Positions 45,032-59,100 of a DNA stretch of 64,000 bases are shown one piece after another. The notes under the pieces were generated by a model. That model was not told the origin of the DNA, ran no database searches, and was given only the letters and a program-made list of their open reading frames with translations. This DNA comes from Smittia aterrima (taxonomy: Eukaryota; Arthropoda; Insecta; Diptera; Chironomidae). The stretch is from NCBI GenBank assembly GCA_033063855.1, contig CP093830.1, positions 3,410,854 through 3,474,853 on the forward strand, read 5' to 3'. Position 1 is the first letter of the stretch; every line of letters begins with the position of its first letter. The position numbers and the translations under genes were made by a program.

Positions 45032-45934
45032 ATGAAGTAAGGAATCACAAACTGTGAGCTTAAAAGCTTTGTACGAGTCGTTGATAGATTTCTTTTTCAC
45101 TTTCTGCTCGTCGCTTTATGGATCGTCGCAGCTCGTTCCATGACTCTCAATTGCAACTTCAAATATTTAAAAGACTTGGACGATCAAACGAAAGAAATTT
45201 ACGCATGTGAGTCAATTAACTTCACCAATCGATATCAGAGCGTGCCAATAAATTACGTTACGAATCTCCATGAACTCGGTAAGAGGGATCGCGATGTGAA
45301 GGTCTTTGTAATCAAACATCAGATTTGTCATTTTTTGCCAATGAAAATCGAGAATTTCTTTCCGCATTTGGAGGAAATTGAAGTCGGTAGCAGTGGACTA
45401 AGGCAAGTTCATCGAGAAAACTTTGCTCAACTTTCAAGTCTCAAGATGGCAATTTTCCCTGGAAATGATATTGAGTTCTTGCCCGGAGATTTATTTTTTA
45501 ATAATCTCCGACTCACTCATATCGACTTCTCTGAAAATCGAATTAAAACTGTCGGACGAAATCTGTTTGATAATCTTTATAATTTGAGATATTTAATGTT
45601 CGACGACAACGAGTGCTACGAAGGTTTCGGAATGTTCCTCGATGACGTTGAAACTGTTAAGAGTGAAGTTTTAAGAAATTGTTCATCGATGCCGAAGCAA
45701 GAACGTCGAATTGTCATGAAACTGGAAGACGTGAAGCCAACGGAACGGAAAAAGGAAGAACCCAAGAGAGAGGAGAAACCAAGGACAGAGAAGCCTCAGC
45801 CCACTACAATTGAACCTTCAAAACACGCGACAAATCGCTGCAGTACAAAAGAAATGTCGTTAGGCATCATCGCAATCTGTTATCATTTGCATGTTTTCGC
45901 CACTTTACTCCGCGAAATGAAAATAAAATTTTGA
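45032..45934 (+). CDS. Secreted leucine-rich repeat protein
   Basis: Exon 1 is only five coding bases (45032-45036, ATGAA), then a 51-bp intron (GTAAGG...TTGATAG) and exon 2 at 45088-45934, giving 283 residues. This start yields a signal peptide (MKFLFHFLLVALWIVAARS) that the downstream ATG would lose. The mature protein has an N-terminal cysteine pair, then four or so LRRs (FPHLEEIEVGSSGLRQV, LSSLKMAIFPGNDIEFL, LRLTHIDFSENRIKTV, LYNLRYLMFDDNE), a Cys-containing cap, a charged Lys/Glu/Pro linker and a C-terminal hydrophobic stretch (MSLGIIAICYHLHVFATLL) that could be a GPI-anchor signal. Such LRR proteins are often immune or cell-surface recognition proteins in flies; the role here is unknown. 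Confidence 0.83.
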
Positions 45935-47193
45935 TTAAATTGAGTTTTGCGATTCATTCATGGCTTCACTGTTTTGTAAAGCAATTGTCGAGTGAAGGTA
46001 AAAATGATTTTTTTACACGAGCAAGGTTGATCCTGAAAGAGTTTTGTGATTACAAAAAAAAACTTTTTTTTTCAGATTTTCTTTATTACAGATTTGTTTT
46101 CCTCTTCAAGCTGTTTTAACAAACCTAAATAATTTTCTCAGAATTTTTTGGCTTCGCAATTTTACGATTTTCATTAAAATCATTAAATCGGCAAAGCTTT
46201 TTTTGTGTTGATCTGAAACTCGATTCGAAATGAGAAATTTTTCGAGCAATCGGGGAACGTTCGAAAACTTTGAGTTTGGATTCTCTTTCATGAGATGTTC
46301 CATATAAAAATTATGAAATCTCTGTAAGCTTTAACAGAATTCACGAACGTTCCCTATGACACTCGCTTAGCTTCGTTTATGGAAAACTGTCGAGTGATCG
46401 ACTTTCCTTCGCGTTTTTTGTATTTTTTTTTTGATTACATTTAGACTTTTTCAGTTTTCATAATATTTTTCTTTCGCTTAATTAATTTAATTTACACTTT
46501 ATTCTTTAAAACTTTCTTCCGATTAAATTACCAGCGACAAATGTACAGTGAAAAAAGCGACGAGATTTCTCTGTAAGTATTTGTTTTATGAACTAAGAAG
46601 CTGTCATCACCTTCAACTAAAAACAGAAGTCGCGATCTTCATCTAAATTAATTAATCTACAAGTAATTTAAGTCGTGGACAACTGAGGAGAGTCGAAATG
46701 AAGAGCTAAGACAATTTTCTTAAAACAATCTTAACAGAAAAGCTCTCAACTGAGACAACATCTCTCATTTTTAATTATAATTTGTTATTTTTCATGTCTC
46801 GTTTCAACTTTAATTACAACTTGCATGTCCTTAATCGATCTAAACACTTTATCATTTAGAGTTTATGCAAATAACTATTTTCATGAGATGAAAGACGGAG
46901 GATAGCAAAGTAAGAGAAATTATAAGAGCTGCTGACACAAATCAAAAAAGAATTTTAAGTCACTTTACATTTGCTCGTTCAGCGGAAATTAAATTCAAGT
47001 TTACACGTTTTCTTTCTTCTTTGCAGCTTAACATCAACAGCAAAAATGTGAAACAATCTTAAACGACGTGATGATGATTCTGATTTTTACATAATTAATT
47101 GCTGTTTGTGTTGCTGAGTGGTGATGCTATGAGAGGATGCGATGACGATGGAGGAACGGACACTGCTCGACCTCCATCGATTCTCTCTGGGCG
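45935..47193. other. Intergenic region, 3' ends of the LRR gene and groucho
   Basis: About 1.26 kb between convergent genes. A polyadenylation-like AATAAAATTT overlaps the LRR stop codon. Groucho's 3' UTR lies at the right side. I see no gene; frames on both strands are AT-rich and unconserved in character. Confidence 0.5.
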
Positions 47194-50100
47194 TTAATAC
47201 ATAACTTCATAGACTGTTGCTTTCTTGTCACCCGAACCCGTCACAATATATTTGTCGTCAGCAGAAATATCGCAGCTCAGTACAGACGAAGTTTCTTTTG
47301 ACTAAGAAAGAAAATGAAATTAATAAAATTCTTTCACATTAGAGATCACAATATCTTACTTGGAATATGCTTGCTCCATAAGGTGTTCTCCATGCGTTAA
47401 GCAAGTTGTCTTTACCCGTCGACACGAACCATTTTCCGCACGTAGCAAAGCGCAGGGAGAGAACACAGCTTTCATGCAAGTGAAGCTGATATTTGTCGGG
47501 TTTGGTGGCGTGAAGTACTTCAACGTGTGAATTCTCCATTCCAACTGCGAGCCAATCGCCTAGAAAGAAATGAGATTTAATGTTTGACTCTTGAATAATT
47601 TAAATTCTCGTCCTTACCAGTTGGGCAATAGCCAAGTGAGAAGATCTGAGAACTAAAGTCATGTTGTTGTAGTTGTCTTCCTTCTCGAAGATCCCATGAT
47701 CGAACAGTGTTGTCTAATCCTCCCGTCCACAATCTTGATCCATCAGGACTAATGTCAATGCATGAAGCACCGTCTGTATGTCCCTGGAACTGCCTTACGA
47801 GTGTATTATTATTCAGATCCCAGACTGCGATGTTTCCGTCACTACAACACGAGAAGCAAACTTTGGAATCGGGTGAGATGGCTAAGGCGTAACATGCTGG
47901 AGCAGCTGATGTCAATTCGGCTTTGATTCGAGGCGTTGGGCTCGCCAAATCCCAAATTGAAAGATTTGATGCTTCACCGCCAACAATTAACGTTCGACCA
48001 TCAGGCAAGAGTTTCACTGATCTGATGTAGTTGTCACGTTGCTAAAAAAAGAGAGGAAAGAGAATTAGCCGGAAATCGATAAACGATGAGAAAACTAATC
48101 TTACCAAGCAATCCAATTGACTGACAGGGCCTTTGTTGCTTGGTTGTGAGATGTCCCAAACTTTGACACAGCCTTTGCCTCCTGTGTAGACATACTTGGT
48201 TGGATTTGATATCGTGACTGCACACACAACTTCGCCGTGCGTGAGTGTGTTGATTTGTCGGGCTTGTCGTGGGATTCCTGGAGCATTTAACGCGTCAGGC
48301 GGAAAGGGCACTGGTTGAAGAATTCCCTCGCCATTCATATGAAATGAGTAAGCTCTAAAAATAAAAATAAATGTTTAAATTGATTGTTCTTAGCGAACAC
48401 GCGACAAACAACTCACGGTTTTCCACCTACGCCTGGCAACGCTAGTCCATTGGTTCGTACATGAGGATGAGGATCATAGCCCATCGGTTGAACTCTACCG
48501 TAAGGATCGGGCGGAGGTCTTTGATAAGGATCAGCAGGCCGTTGATAAGGTGATGCAGGATAGCCAGCTGGAGAAGGCGGAACGACAGCTTTTGGGACGC
48601 CAGGATTTGATGCATTTGGTGTTGTTGATCGCGCTTTTCCTCCTGGAGTTCCTGGCTTATCGAGCTGAGTGAAAGATTTGATGATTAGTTATGAAAATTT
48701 ATCGAAATTCAGTTGATGACTTACATCTTTTGTTTTGAGATTTGGTGTAGAACGAGATGAGCTCGAACCTGAGCGTGATGGTGGACGATCGTTAATGTTA
48801 TTCAGCTTACTTGATCCAGCTTTATCGCCATTTCTATCGCCATTCAATCCAATGCTGTCACGATCACGTGATTCTGAGTGATCGCCATTAGCACGAGGAG
48901 ATGGTGAACCCTGTTGAATATTTTCAAATTATTTCTCAAAACTGTGGACAAACAAATTGTGGAAAACTGTTTTTCAAATCTCTTCTGAATTTTCTATTTT
49001 CGGGCGGAAAATTGCGACACACAAACTGAATAAAACAAAACAGAAAAACATAAACTAAAATGGAAAACTTTCGACAAAGCATAATTTAAATTAAAAGGAA
49101 AAGTTGCAGCGTCGAACATGAAACATAAAAACATGAAAACAAATGAAACTGAATTAGTGAAATTAAGTGGTCCCAACACCTTTTGTTATGTCAAACCGCC
49201 GTTCCCTCTCCCACGAACCACCCTCGAGAAATTATGAGTTCCCGTAACACGAACACTGGCTTTGCTTCTTCTGTGCTTCTTATTGTGCGTGAAATATTTT
49301 TCATCACAAGTTCTTTGGAACTTACCGTTTCATTAGCGATGTCCACAACCAGATCCTGATCGCTTTTTTCACCGTCGCTATCCTGTAGAAACGAGTAGGA
49401 CGGGAGAGAAAAAAAAGAAAAAAAAACATGGAAATCAAATGAAAATCATAAATAATTTAAAAATCAAAATCAAACTACGATCGAAAGTTTTGGCCAATTT
49501 GATTTTCTTTTTGATTTCAATTTTTCCCTTTGAATCTTTTTTAAGAATAAGAAATAATGGCGACTTGGTTCTATGAATTTTGAATTTTTTCAATTATTTG
49601 AATGATTTTTTGGAACACAAGATTAGACAAAAACATAAAACAAACTTGGTACGCGATAAAGAAAAAAATTAATTCTCTTAGGTTAGTGACTCAAAGAGCT
49701 CGATAACAAGCTTCTAATTATTTTTTATGCTGGAAATAATTGAGACGGCTCCAAAAGGTTTCAACGGCGAAAGTCTAATAAATCAACAGAAAGCTCTCGC
49801 CCCATCCCAAAAAAAAAATGAATCTCGACAAATTAAACCATTTTCCCTTCATACAAGCAACGACCTGCTGCCTTTGAAATCCTCACTCCATCAGAAATTA
49901 TAGGAAAAGTTAATTTTTACTCAATAAAACGAAGAGTGTTGGAGACGAAAATTATGATGGCATGAAACAAAACCGATAAAAGTTAATTAAAGGATAAGTT
50001 AGACAAGTTTCCGTCTGGATGGTTAGAGCAATTAAAAGCTTGTCGGCACTTTCCCGCCCGAAAATGCGAATTCATTTCAAGTCGAAGGAATAAGTCAGTG

Positions 50101-53100
50101 TTTTCGTTTCATTGGTTTTGGGTTAAATTGACAGAAAATCGCTTTATTCTCATCACTTGCCATTGGCTATCTTATGGTTCAGTAGTTCTAACAATGATAG
50201 ACTTACATGATTTACTTTAATTTCTTCTTTTCGACGCTTCGGGTCAGAATCGATGTCAAGTGGTGAACGGTTATTGCGTGGATATTTATCGCGTTCGGCT
50301 GGTGAAACTGAGTTTCTCTGTGAATTCAAAAGATATTCATGAGACTTTGATGTTCACAGACAATTTCTGCGGTTAAACTTACCAATCGTTCTTCAGCTGA
50401 TGGTCCAGGAAGGGGAATTTTGATATCTTCGCGGTGAAGATCTTGTGGGTTCTTCAGTAGACTTTGAGGTCCATGTGGTAATCCCATTGGCCCAGCAAAC
50501 GCTCCAAGCGGCCCCAAAGGTCCTAAAGCTGAGGGAATTGATTGTGGTGGAGCTCCAGGAATTTGTTGTGCATGAATCTGTTGCTGCAAAGAAACGGAAG
50601 TTTCAGTTTAAATCTTGTTTCCTAATTCTCGCTTTGTTTTGTTTTAACATTTCATCGTGACAACTTTTATTATGCTAATTAAATTATTTTTGTTAATTCT
50701 AGCTACGACATCACAGTTGTTACATTTTAATGACGAACACAAAAACGATTTCGTGCCCTTTAATTACACAACTGCCCCCGCCAACATTAAAACACCGCAA
50801 GCATAATAAACAGAAAATGTCAAAAACCATGAAATGGAGGGAGAGTTTATGGAGTTCGGCTCCTCACTAGTTCGCTCACTAACACGTGACATTCTCTGAA
50901 AGCGTGTTAAGTGTGTCATGCAAGTTCAACCACAAGCGCCTTCGTCAAACGACTACAATCTCCAAACAAATAAAGTTCTAGTTCCGGTTCGCCTTTGCTC
51001 CCTCTTTTACGCGACCAAATGTTATCGTGATTCGAGAAATGGGAGTCGTCGCTGCATGCATGCTAATGTAATGTGGCGAAAAATCTAGAAACCCACTACT
51101 CACTTAATTACATGCAATCAAGCGACTAAAATAAAAGCGACAAAGTTCCGAAAATACAATTGTTTTTTAGGAGTCGGGGAAGGTGGAAATGGTTTTGTTG
51201 TTGCCGCTGGGCTGCGAGCCAAATTGTGTGCGAATGAATGCATTAAAGCTGAGAGTTATTAAGATAAGAAACGAAATTATGACAAAGCACAGGAAAGTGT
51301 AAAAGGTTAATTTGCTTTTATTTGCTCGGTAGAGCGAGAGAACTGTTTGCACGTGAAGGAACTTTTAGCTTCATGAAAATGTAAATTTACACCATAAAAT
51401 GAGCCATTAAGCTCGATAATTCCACTCGACACTGGCTGCACAAGCGAAAACATGATATTGATTACATTTAACATCAACTCGTCGAGTTAATTCTCATATA
51501 ATTTAATATTATTCGCCGCTTTTTTCGTCACCCGCTAGCACTCAATTTAACTTTGTTTTTTTTTGCGCGTCGCATAATGATTTTTGCACGAAATTAAAAC
51601 TTTTTCCATTTAATTGGAGAGTCGACTCATTCCACCTGGTCGCGTGGTTGATGTGAAAATATTTATTATGTTGCGTTTTATAAAGCTCGATGCCGATAAT
51701 TAATTGTGTATTATGCCTAATTATGTTCTCAAACGAGCGCTCGCTCTCGCAATTCATCCTAGAACAGCTTCGGGCACATGCCAATCTAGCATTAAACATT
51801 CATTTCGACGAGTTTAATGAACGGGAAAGAAAGAAATTATTTGTTAAATCATATTTAATTAGCAGTTATGATTGAAATAATAAAATGCAACGCCACGCAC
51901 TCGTGAAGCGCGACACTAAAAATTTCCTGACGCAAAACAATTTTTCATATTTTTGCGGTGGCAAATGTTTGCGGAAATCACTGCAGAAAATATTTTCTCG
52001 CACCGAAAATGATGAAAAATGTTTTCGCGACCGAGCGAGCATGATTTGATTCGTTCCTGCCGCTGGCAGTCATTAATGCAATTAATCGACACCCCTAGTG
52101 TCGCAAACAGTGTATTTAATTAAATTGCTATAAATCACGACGCTCCAGTTGACTCTCTGCTCTGTCGAATAATCTCTAATTGAATTTCAAATCATGATTC
52201 CATGAGGGTGAGAAAGTGATGTAACGAGAAAGAGGAGAGAGAACAGTTAACATAATTTTGAATGACTCTGCAGCTGCTTTGTTATCAACATAATTCCCTG
52301 ATGATTATTAAAATCCAAATAAAGTTCTATCGCTCCTCACCACATGACATTCCGACTCTCAATCCTTAAAGAATAGAAATCACCAGAGTTCTTTACAATT
52401 TTCAACATTCACCACCCGAGAGCACGTTCGCATCGCAAAACAAATAAAATTTTCTGCAATCGAGGGTTCGCTTTCGCCCTTTTCAATTGTGATCTCCCCA
52501 AAAAATAAGCGAAAGAGCAAATAATTGAGGGATTAGTTAGATTATCGTACACATTCCTTGCTCTCACTGCTTGTGCATTTTCATGCCTGTCGAGGGAGCG
52601 TTGTGCGAGCATGCGAAAGGGCTCCGCAAACCCCGAGCAACGTCAAAAGGGAAAATGATAAATTTATATCCACTAAAATAACAATTACAACACATTTTTT
52701 CACTTCTCCGGTCTCTTTAACTTGTTTTCACTGCTTCAACTAAAGCTAAAGGCCCACCCACCAACTCATCAACCTAACCTCAAACTCCTCATCATTATGA
52801 ATCCGGCAAATGATTTTACCCTCGTTTATTTTCCTCCCTCTTCTTCTCTTCCGCTCTCTTGTATAATCAGGAGGGTAGATTTCGTATTTTTTCATGTTGT
52901 TAGCACGGATGCGAAGGAGCGCTTCGTTAATTATGTCACCCTGCTCACTTTACCCGCCACTGACTTCTTTCGTGATATGAAGACATAAATTCTGACATAA
53001 TTCTTCCCCTGCCTCGCTGTCCTGGCCGTTGTGAACCTCCCACGCCTCGTGTTAGTCGTTCACAGTGTTGGCATTTTATTTATTCTTCAAGTAATTTCTG

Positions 53101-56100
53101 TTCTCGGCCCCATCCGCGAGGGAGAGAGAATTGTTGGCATTAAGCAACAGTGAAGGGAAAAAAAGGCAACAAAAGCGACTGTTGGGAGCGAAAATAAAAA
53201 CTGAAAATTACTTTTTTGTTCCGTTTGGTTTGAAATTAATTTTTACTGTTCTTCCAAGGGAAAGGGAGCTTTGCCGTCTTCTCCCGCCCTTTCGTGTTCA
53301 TTCTTTTCGCAGCGAAAGGAAAGGAAAGTCTTTTGAACGAAGGGTGCCAGATGAATGGGATTTGGTTTTCCTTTTCTTTAATGCCAAGCGCTCCGATGAT
53401 TTTAAATGTAAATGAGGGAATAAAATTTCTGTTTTTATTTTATTTCCACATCGTTTTTCTTTTCCTGCCTTTTCCCTCCCTTTCGGAACCGTTGTTGTGT
53501 GTTTTCCAACTTTTTTCCCCATTCCTTCTCCTCCAACAGCAACGACGAGGAAAATGAGAAAATGTTGGTGGGAGAATGGCTTTCTGTGCTTCAGCGGGAA
53601 AATATGGCTTTGGCTCTTAGTGTTGCTGTTATTTAAGCGTAAAGAGCGAGAAGGAATCCCCTCCGGTGGCTCACAGCACGACATAAAATGAAATTTCTGT
53701 AGAGTGGTTTGCGAAAACATCCAAACAAGAGGGTTCAGCTTTTATTATTATTAACGGCTCTCGTTTTCAGTAATTTTCTTCTTTTTCACCCCTTGGTGAT
53801 AAGCACGGAGAGCGGAGTCATGAGTGGAGTGAGAGGACGGCTGAGGGCGGAAAGGCGCAAATGTATTTAATAAACTCACATATAGAAAATTAATTTTGCC
53901 ATGTTAATTGTTGTCGGAAGAGATTTGTTGATTAAGGGGGCAATAAATAATGGAGTTTCTACGGGAATTTGGAAATGAGGGACGCTTAGAGATGGCGCTC
54001 AAGTAAGTGAACGAGCGAGCCATAAAACCCACATAAAATCTTTATCGTAAAGAATGCGATTGAGGCTTGAGGTGAAGTCGGAAGGGTAAACGAATAAAAT
54101 GACAATTAAGGGAAAGAAATTATTATTTCGGTAATTAAATTTCTCGAGTAGATAAAGCAAGAGAATGAGCTTTGGGACGGAAATGATGAAAATGAAAATG
54201 TTTTGTTGGATTATCGAGCAAGCACATCAAACAAATAAAGTTATTGCCAAACAACCATAAAACACGTCTCTGTTAATTTTGATTCCGATTTTTTTTGGAT
54301 GGAAAACTTACAAGGAGTTGCTGGATTCCCTGTTGTTGATGCTGCTGCATTATTTGAAATGGAAGAAGAGAAAGAAAAATAAAAATTCGATCAACAGTCC
54401 GATTGATGAAGTCGTTCGCGCGAGAAATGAAGTGAAGTTAAAAGAAACTTTTTGTTCGAAGATTTGTTTGAAAAGGAGAAAACTTTGCAATTGGGAAACT
54501 AATTCATTAGGAACTCTACAAATTAATTAAGGGAAGTCCAAATTAACTAAAAGTTCTACCTAATCTTCTACTATAAAAAAAATTGATCAAAGAAAACTTT
54601 TTACAGGATCTTTAAAAAGAAACTAAATTAAGTTTGGGAAGACTTCGCGCTGTAGACTCACCCCAATAATCGCATTAAGCTCGGGCATTGTCACTTGTTT
54701 TGCGCGCTCTACTGCTTGCGCCACTTGTTGTTGATGCTCAGCAGCGAGGAACGGCAAAAGTTGTCCAATTAGTGCATTTAGTCTTTTTGCAATCTCCGTC
54801 TGTAAATGAAAGAAAGAAATGAATTCATTAAAATTTTATTAATGCACTTTGAGTAGTCGTCGAGATTTTTAACGCTGTTTGAAGTAATTTGGTGAAGAGT
54901 AAGAAGTCAATTTGTTTAGTCAAGTACTTTGAAGATGATGGAAATAATTAATTTACAAAAGCGAGACTCGTTTCAAAGTTTCATTCGCTGCTGCTACGAA
55001 ACAATCATTTTCACTTGCTATACGACAAGCACCACAACTTTGTAGTCGTTTAAGAATGCATAAAACTTTTCATCAATATTTGAAGTGAATTCTTTTCCTC
55101 GTTGAACCTTTTGCGATGGCAACAACAAAGCCGCAGAAAGGAAGACAAAGAAAAAAAAATCGCACCAGAAGCGAGAATGATGTTGAAATAAATTACCCTT
55201 TTTCAACGTTTTTTTTCTCCCCCCGTCGATCCTTTTTCCATCAATTTCATTCTCGCATCAAAACCCTTCGCAATTTCAGTATGCAACGAATAACAACAGC
55301 AACATCAGAATTGTCAGGAGCGGCAGAAGGGCCCGTAAATTAAAGCGAGCCCAATGACTTATTAAATCCATGTAAACTGCTAATGGAATGGAATTTCGCT
55401 TGCTCAATGGAAAATTATGAATCATGCATAATTAAAAAGGGGATTTGGGTCTTTTGATTCATTCGCGATGAAGATCCCTCCCGAGATTAAATTTCACAGA
55501 CCCTTGAGGATATCATGATGAGCCCTCCCTTCAACTTATCCAACCCCAGCCGTTTGTTAACAGTATTAAACAAATTTTGAAGCGCGGGTGATGATAAAAC
55601 CATTTACAGTTTTCGAGCCAAGCCAAAATGAGAAAACCGCCATTGGCACATTGCACAATTTTTCTGCGGTAAGGGCGGAGGCGAGTGGAGCAGCAATTAC
55701 ACCAACAACCTCTCTCTCTCTCTCCCGCATCAAACCGCGCAACGCCAAAGTGTGAGCGATAAAATGTATTTTAATCAAAATTAAATTGTGATTAATAATC
55801 GTTGGAGCGAGCGGCCGTATTTCGTGCACAAACAACGAGTGTTTATTTTTCACGTGGTCGAACCTGATGTTGTTTTTTGTTCTGCGGGCGCGAGGCAGAC
55901 ACACGAATGTACGAATCGGTTGAGAGGTTGAATTGTGGCTTACCCAAAATATTTTTTCATCAAAAATAATTGGTGACAATAGCAACAAATGAAAATTGCG
56001 ATACTCTAAGATCATTGTTGTGTTAGAGGAGTCAAAACAATCACACTTGAATCTCTCTATGTTGCCCTCAAGCGGGCCATTAAAAAGAAGTTTAGCAAAG

Positions 56101-59100
56101 CTAGCTTCCTGACACCAACTCGAAGTCATTCTTTGAGAAAATAAACAAGAAGCTGAATGCTGTTTGAAGCTTGTTTATTGTTTCAACATTTTCCAAACTC
56201 TTCTCAAGTCCTCGACAATAAAAAACATGTGTGAGTGAACCTGGGAAGGGAGAATTCACATAAAAAAATCCCATTTGCTTTCTTTCCAAGCCTTCCGGTC
56301 GTCATCGTTTCGGTGTATTATGTCAAGCCTTTCGACTCCTCTCTCTCGCTCGATTTTTTTTGCGTGGTAGGCAGAGCGTCTCGTTCCATCTCTCGAGCAC
56401 ACACTCGGGCGAAAAACACAATATAAGCTTTCACGTTTAACAGCAGCAAAAAAAGGCAACCAAAAAGTGCCCCGACTCACTCTTCTGACGGGTTTTGTGC
56501 GGTTTCGATAACCGAAAAATCCAATTTTCCCTTCTGCCATACTCTATAACGGTTTTCGGGGTTGGCATGTTGGGGGAGTGTGATTTGATCGAGCTACTTT
56601 GAGTGGAATGAGTTCACCTCCTCAGCCCCATCCGATTTGCCATGTTCAATTTTCGTTTCTTTTTTTTTATTGTGTTCTCTCCCCCCCTTAAGCTTATTTT
56701 CCAGTCCTTCCGAAAAGAATAAAACGAAAAGAAAAAAAAAATCGAAAACACATAAACATCACAAACGTATTTTTATTTTCTTCCGCTAAGACTAAGCTAA
56801 GTGGGAGTCTCACGAGGAGGAGAGAAGAGAAGCAGTGCCTGAAGAGGGTTAACTTTTGTGTTGTCTCCCGCTCGACGAAAACATTACAAAATAAATTTGC
56901 TGCTCTGCTCAAACAAGCAAATATTGAGTTGAAGCAAATAAACATTGTATTTCTGTATTATGTCATCATCATGGATGATTCCTTTCATTCTTTCCTCCGA
57001 TACATGGTCGATTCGTGATATATATTTTGAAGTGGTGTGAGACTGGATAAAGCATGAACGAGAGATTTTCATCGAGATTCATTTTACGGATCACTCAACA
57101 TGCAATAGCTTTGGCATTTGCTTTCTTCTTGCCCGCTTTTGTTTAATCGACAAATAAGGCCTTTTACATCAAGCATCGAAACGTCGCTTGTTTGCATGAT
57201 ATCGATGGGTTCAAAGCTTGCCATTAATCATGTTTCCTGTACACAAAGAACGAGCCTCGACATACGTCTCTATTTATGAGAGTATCGATCTGAAAATGTC
57301 CGACATTGCCTGCTTGCAAATCAAACATGTTCTCGTTGTCATTGTTTGCCCATCTCGTCGTCTCCCGGAGATTCGAATCTTCTCCTCCAGCTCCCGACGA
57401 GAACAATTTCAATTTCATGAAAAATCAAGTCAACAGCTCTTAACACAACAATATATTTTGTGCTCGTCTCTCCTTTCGTAAATGATGATAAATGTTCGTC
57501 TCAGTTACTAGTCGTTACCCTCACTCCACAATGTCTCGTTTATGTGCTTGAATCATTTGTTTCCCTCCGCATTCGCTTCAGCTTAATGATAATTATTTAA
57601 AATGTTGTGAGATGAGAGCTTTCTTTATACACTTTATTATATTTCCTTTCTCTATGTCGAGTAGTAGCTCGAAAGGGTTGAAGAACGACGAAGACATTTA
57701 GGTAGAAGGTTTCCGGTTAATGAGCTCGACATTCTAGTTGAAAAGCTTTCTAATAAACAAACTGTCTCAGTCATCTTATGTGAGATGTTTGAACGTGAAG
57801 ACGGCTCAATAAGTCTTAGCTTTTATTATTGTGACATTACTCGAGGTTTTGTCGTTCAATTTAGGGGAATGTAATTTAATTTTCTAATTTATATTACTCA
57901 ACAGATTTCGCAACCGTTTCCGTTCTTTCCCCTTCACGCTAGTAGCTTTATTACGAACGCGTCTCATGAGACTGTGATTCACCAATTTCTCAAGTGCCGA
58001 TTATCGCTTGTTCACTCGAGAAGAGCGAACGACGTTTGCCATTGTGTATTTACACATATTCTCAACGACACCGAGATATGAACATCATCCCTTTCAACCC
58101 CTGATCTTGAAAATGTAATTTTCGTCTTCCCTCTCGTATCCTTCACCCTTCAAGCTAAGAAAGAAACGGAGGAAAGCGGCTCAATGTTATAGCATACATA
58201 ACAGCTTTTCCCTCTAGTCACATCTCATTTAATTCAACTTATTGCTTTATTTTCACATTTTTCTTGATTCTTTCCTCTTGAAAACCGTTTTTCCTTCTTA
58301 TTATTTCCTCTTCTCCCTCTCCACAACCAACAACAAATCTCCCCTCCTTCTGCCAACAAGAAAAACCTTTTCTCTTCATGCTCTTATACACTTTTATCTT
58401 ACTTCACCCTTATAAATAAATAATTTTCCAACATTTTGGCTGTTGTTTAGAGTTGTCAGAAGCTGTTAAGGGTCGCAAATTTCTGGTATAATCGCTTCGA
58501 CGGGGTGTTGGAAAGTGGCGTTTGTGTGTGTATCTGTAAGCGACAACATTTTTCTTCCGCTCCCCGGCATTTTTCCAAACCATAATATTGCTATGTTAGA
58601 TGTCACATGAAATTGTGTAATTTATACTTTCTTCTTTGGAACCCTCTTTTGCTCACTTTCTTTTCCTTCTGAGCCGTCGACGAACGACGACGAGGAGCAA
58701 TTTCATTCACCCAAGGACATGAGTAATTTTCTCCTTTCGACAATACAAAGTGGAAGAGGGAAAAAGATGGTTTAGGCATTTTCATCACACACAACACAAA
58801 TTTTCCATGCCTTACACATTTTGCTTCATCAAATGAGATAATAGACAGGTATAAAAATGAAGATGCCGAGTTGTTGTGGGGGGATGGAAGTAAGAGTAGG
58901 AGAAAGACAGGAATCTCTGGCTTCGTATTTCATGTTGTAAGATTAAGGGAAGAACGAAGAAAAATAAAATAAATAAATAAACGAGGTTGGGAATTAAGGG
59001 CAAACCGTAAGCGCAAAAAAGGTGAGTTTTCCATAGTAAACTTCGAAGAAGAAAAAAAGAAAAGCGACATAGAAAGAGGGCGAGGGAGGAGAAAGATATA

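Noticed and set aside
53298..53720. 140-codon frame on - and several overlapping + frames in a groucho intron
   Set aside because: They lie in polypurine/polypyrimidine tracts that are poor in stops; composition explains the length.
55709..55727. CT-rich microsatellite
   Set aside because: Simple repeat of ordinary length; noted only as a landmark.
55566..56129. 187-codon frame on - within a groucho intron
   Set aside because: No recognisable domain, no good splice or promoter context, and it contains the translated CT microsatellite (MREREREV); chance frame.
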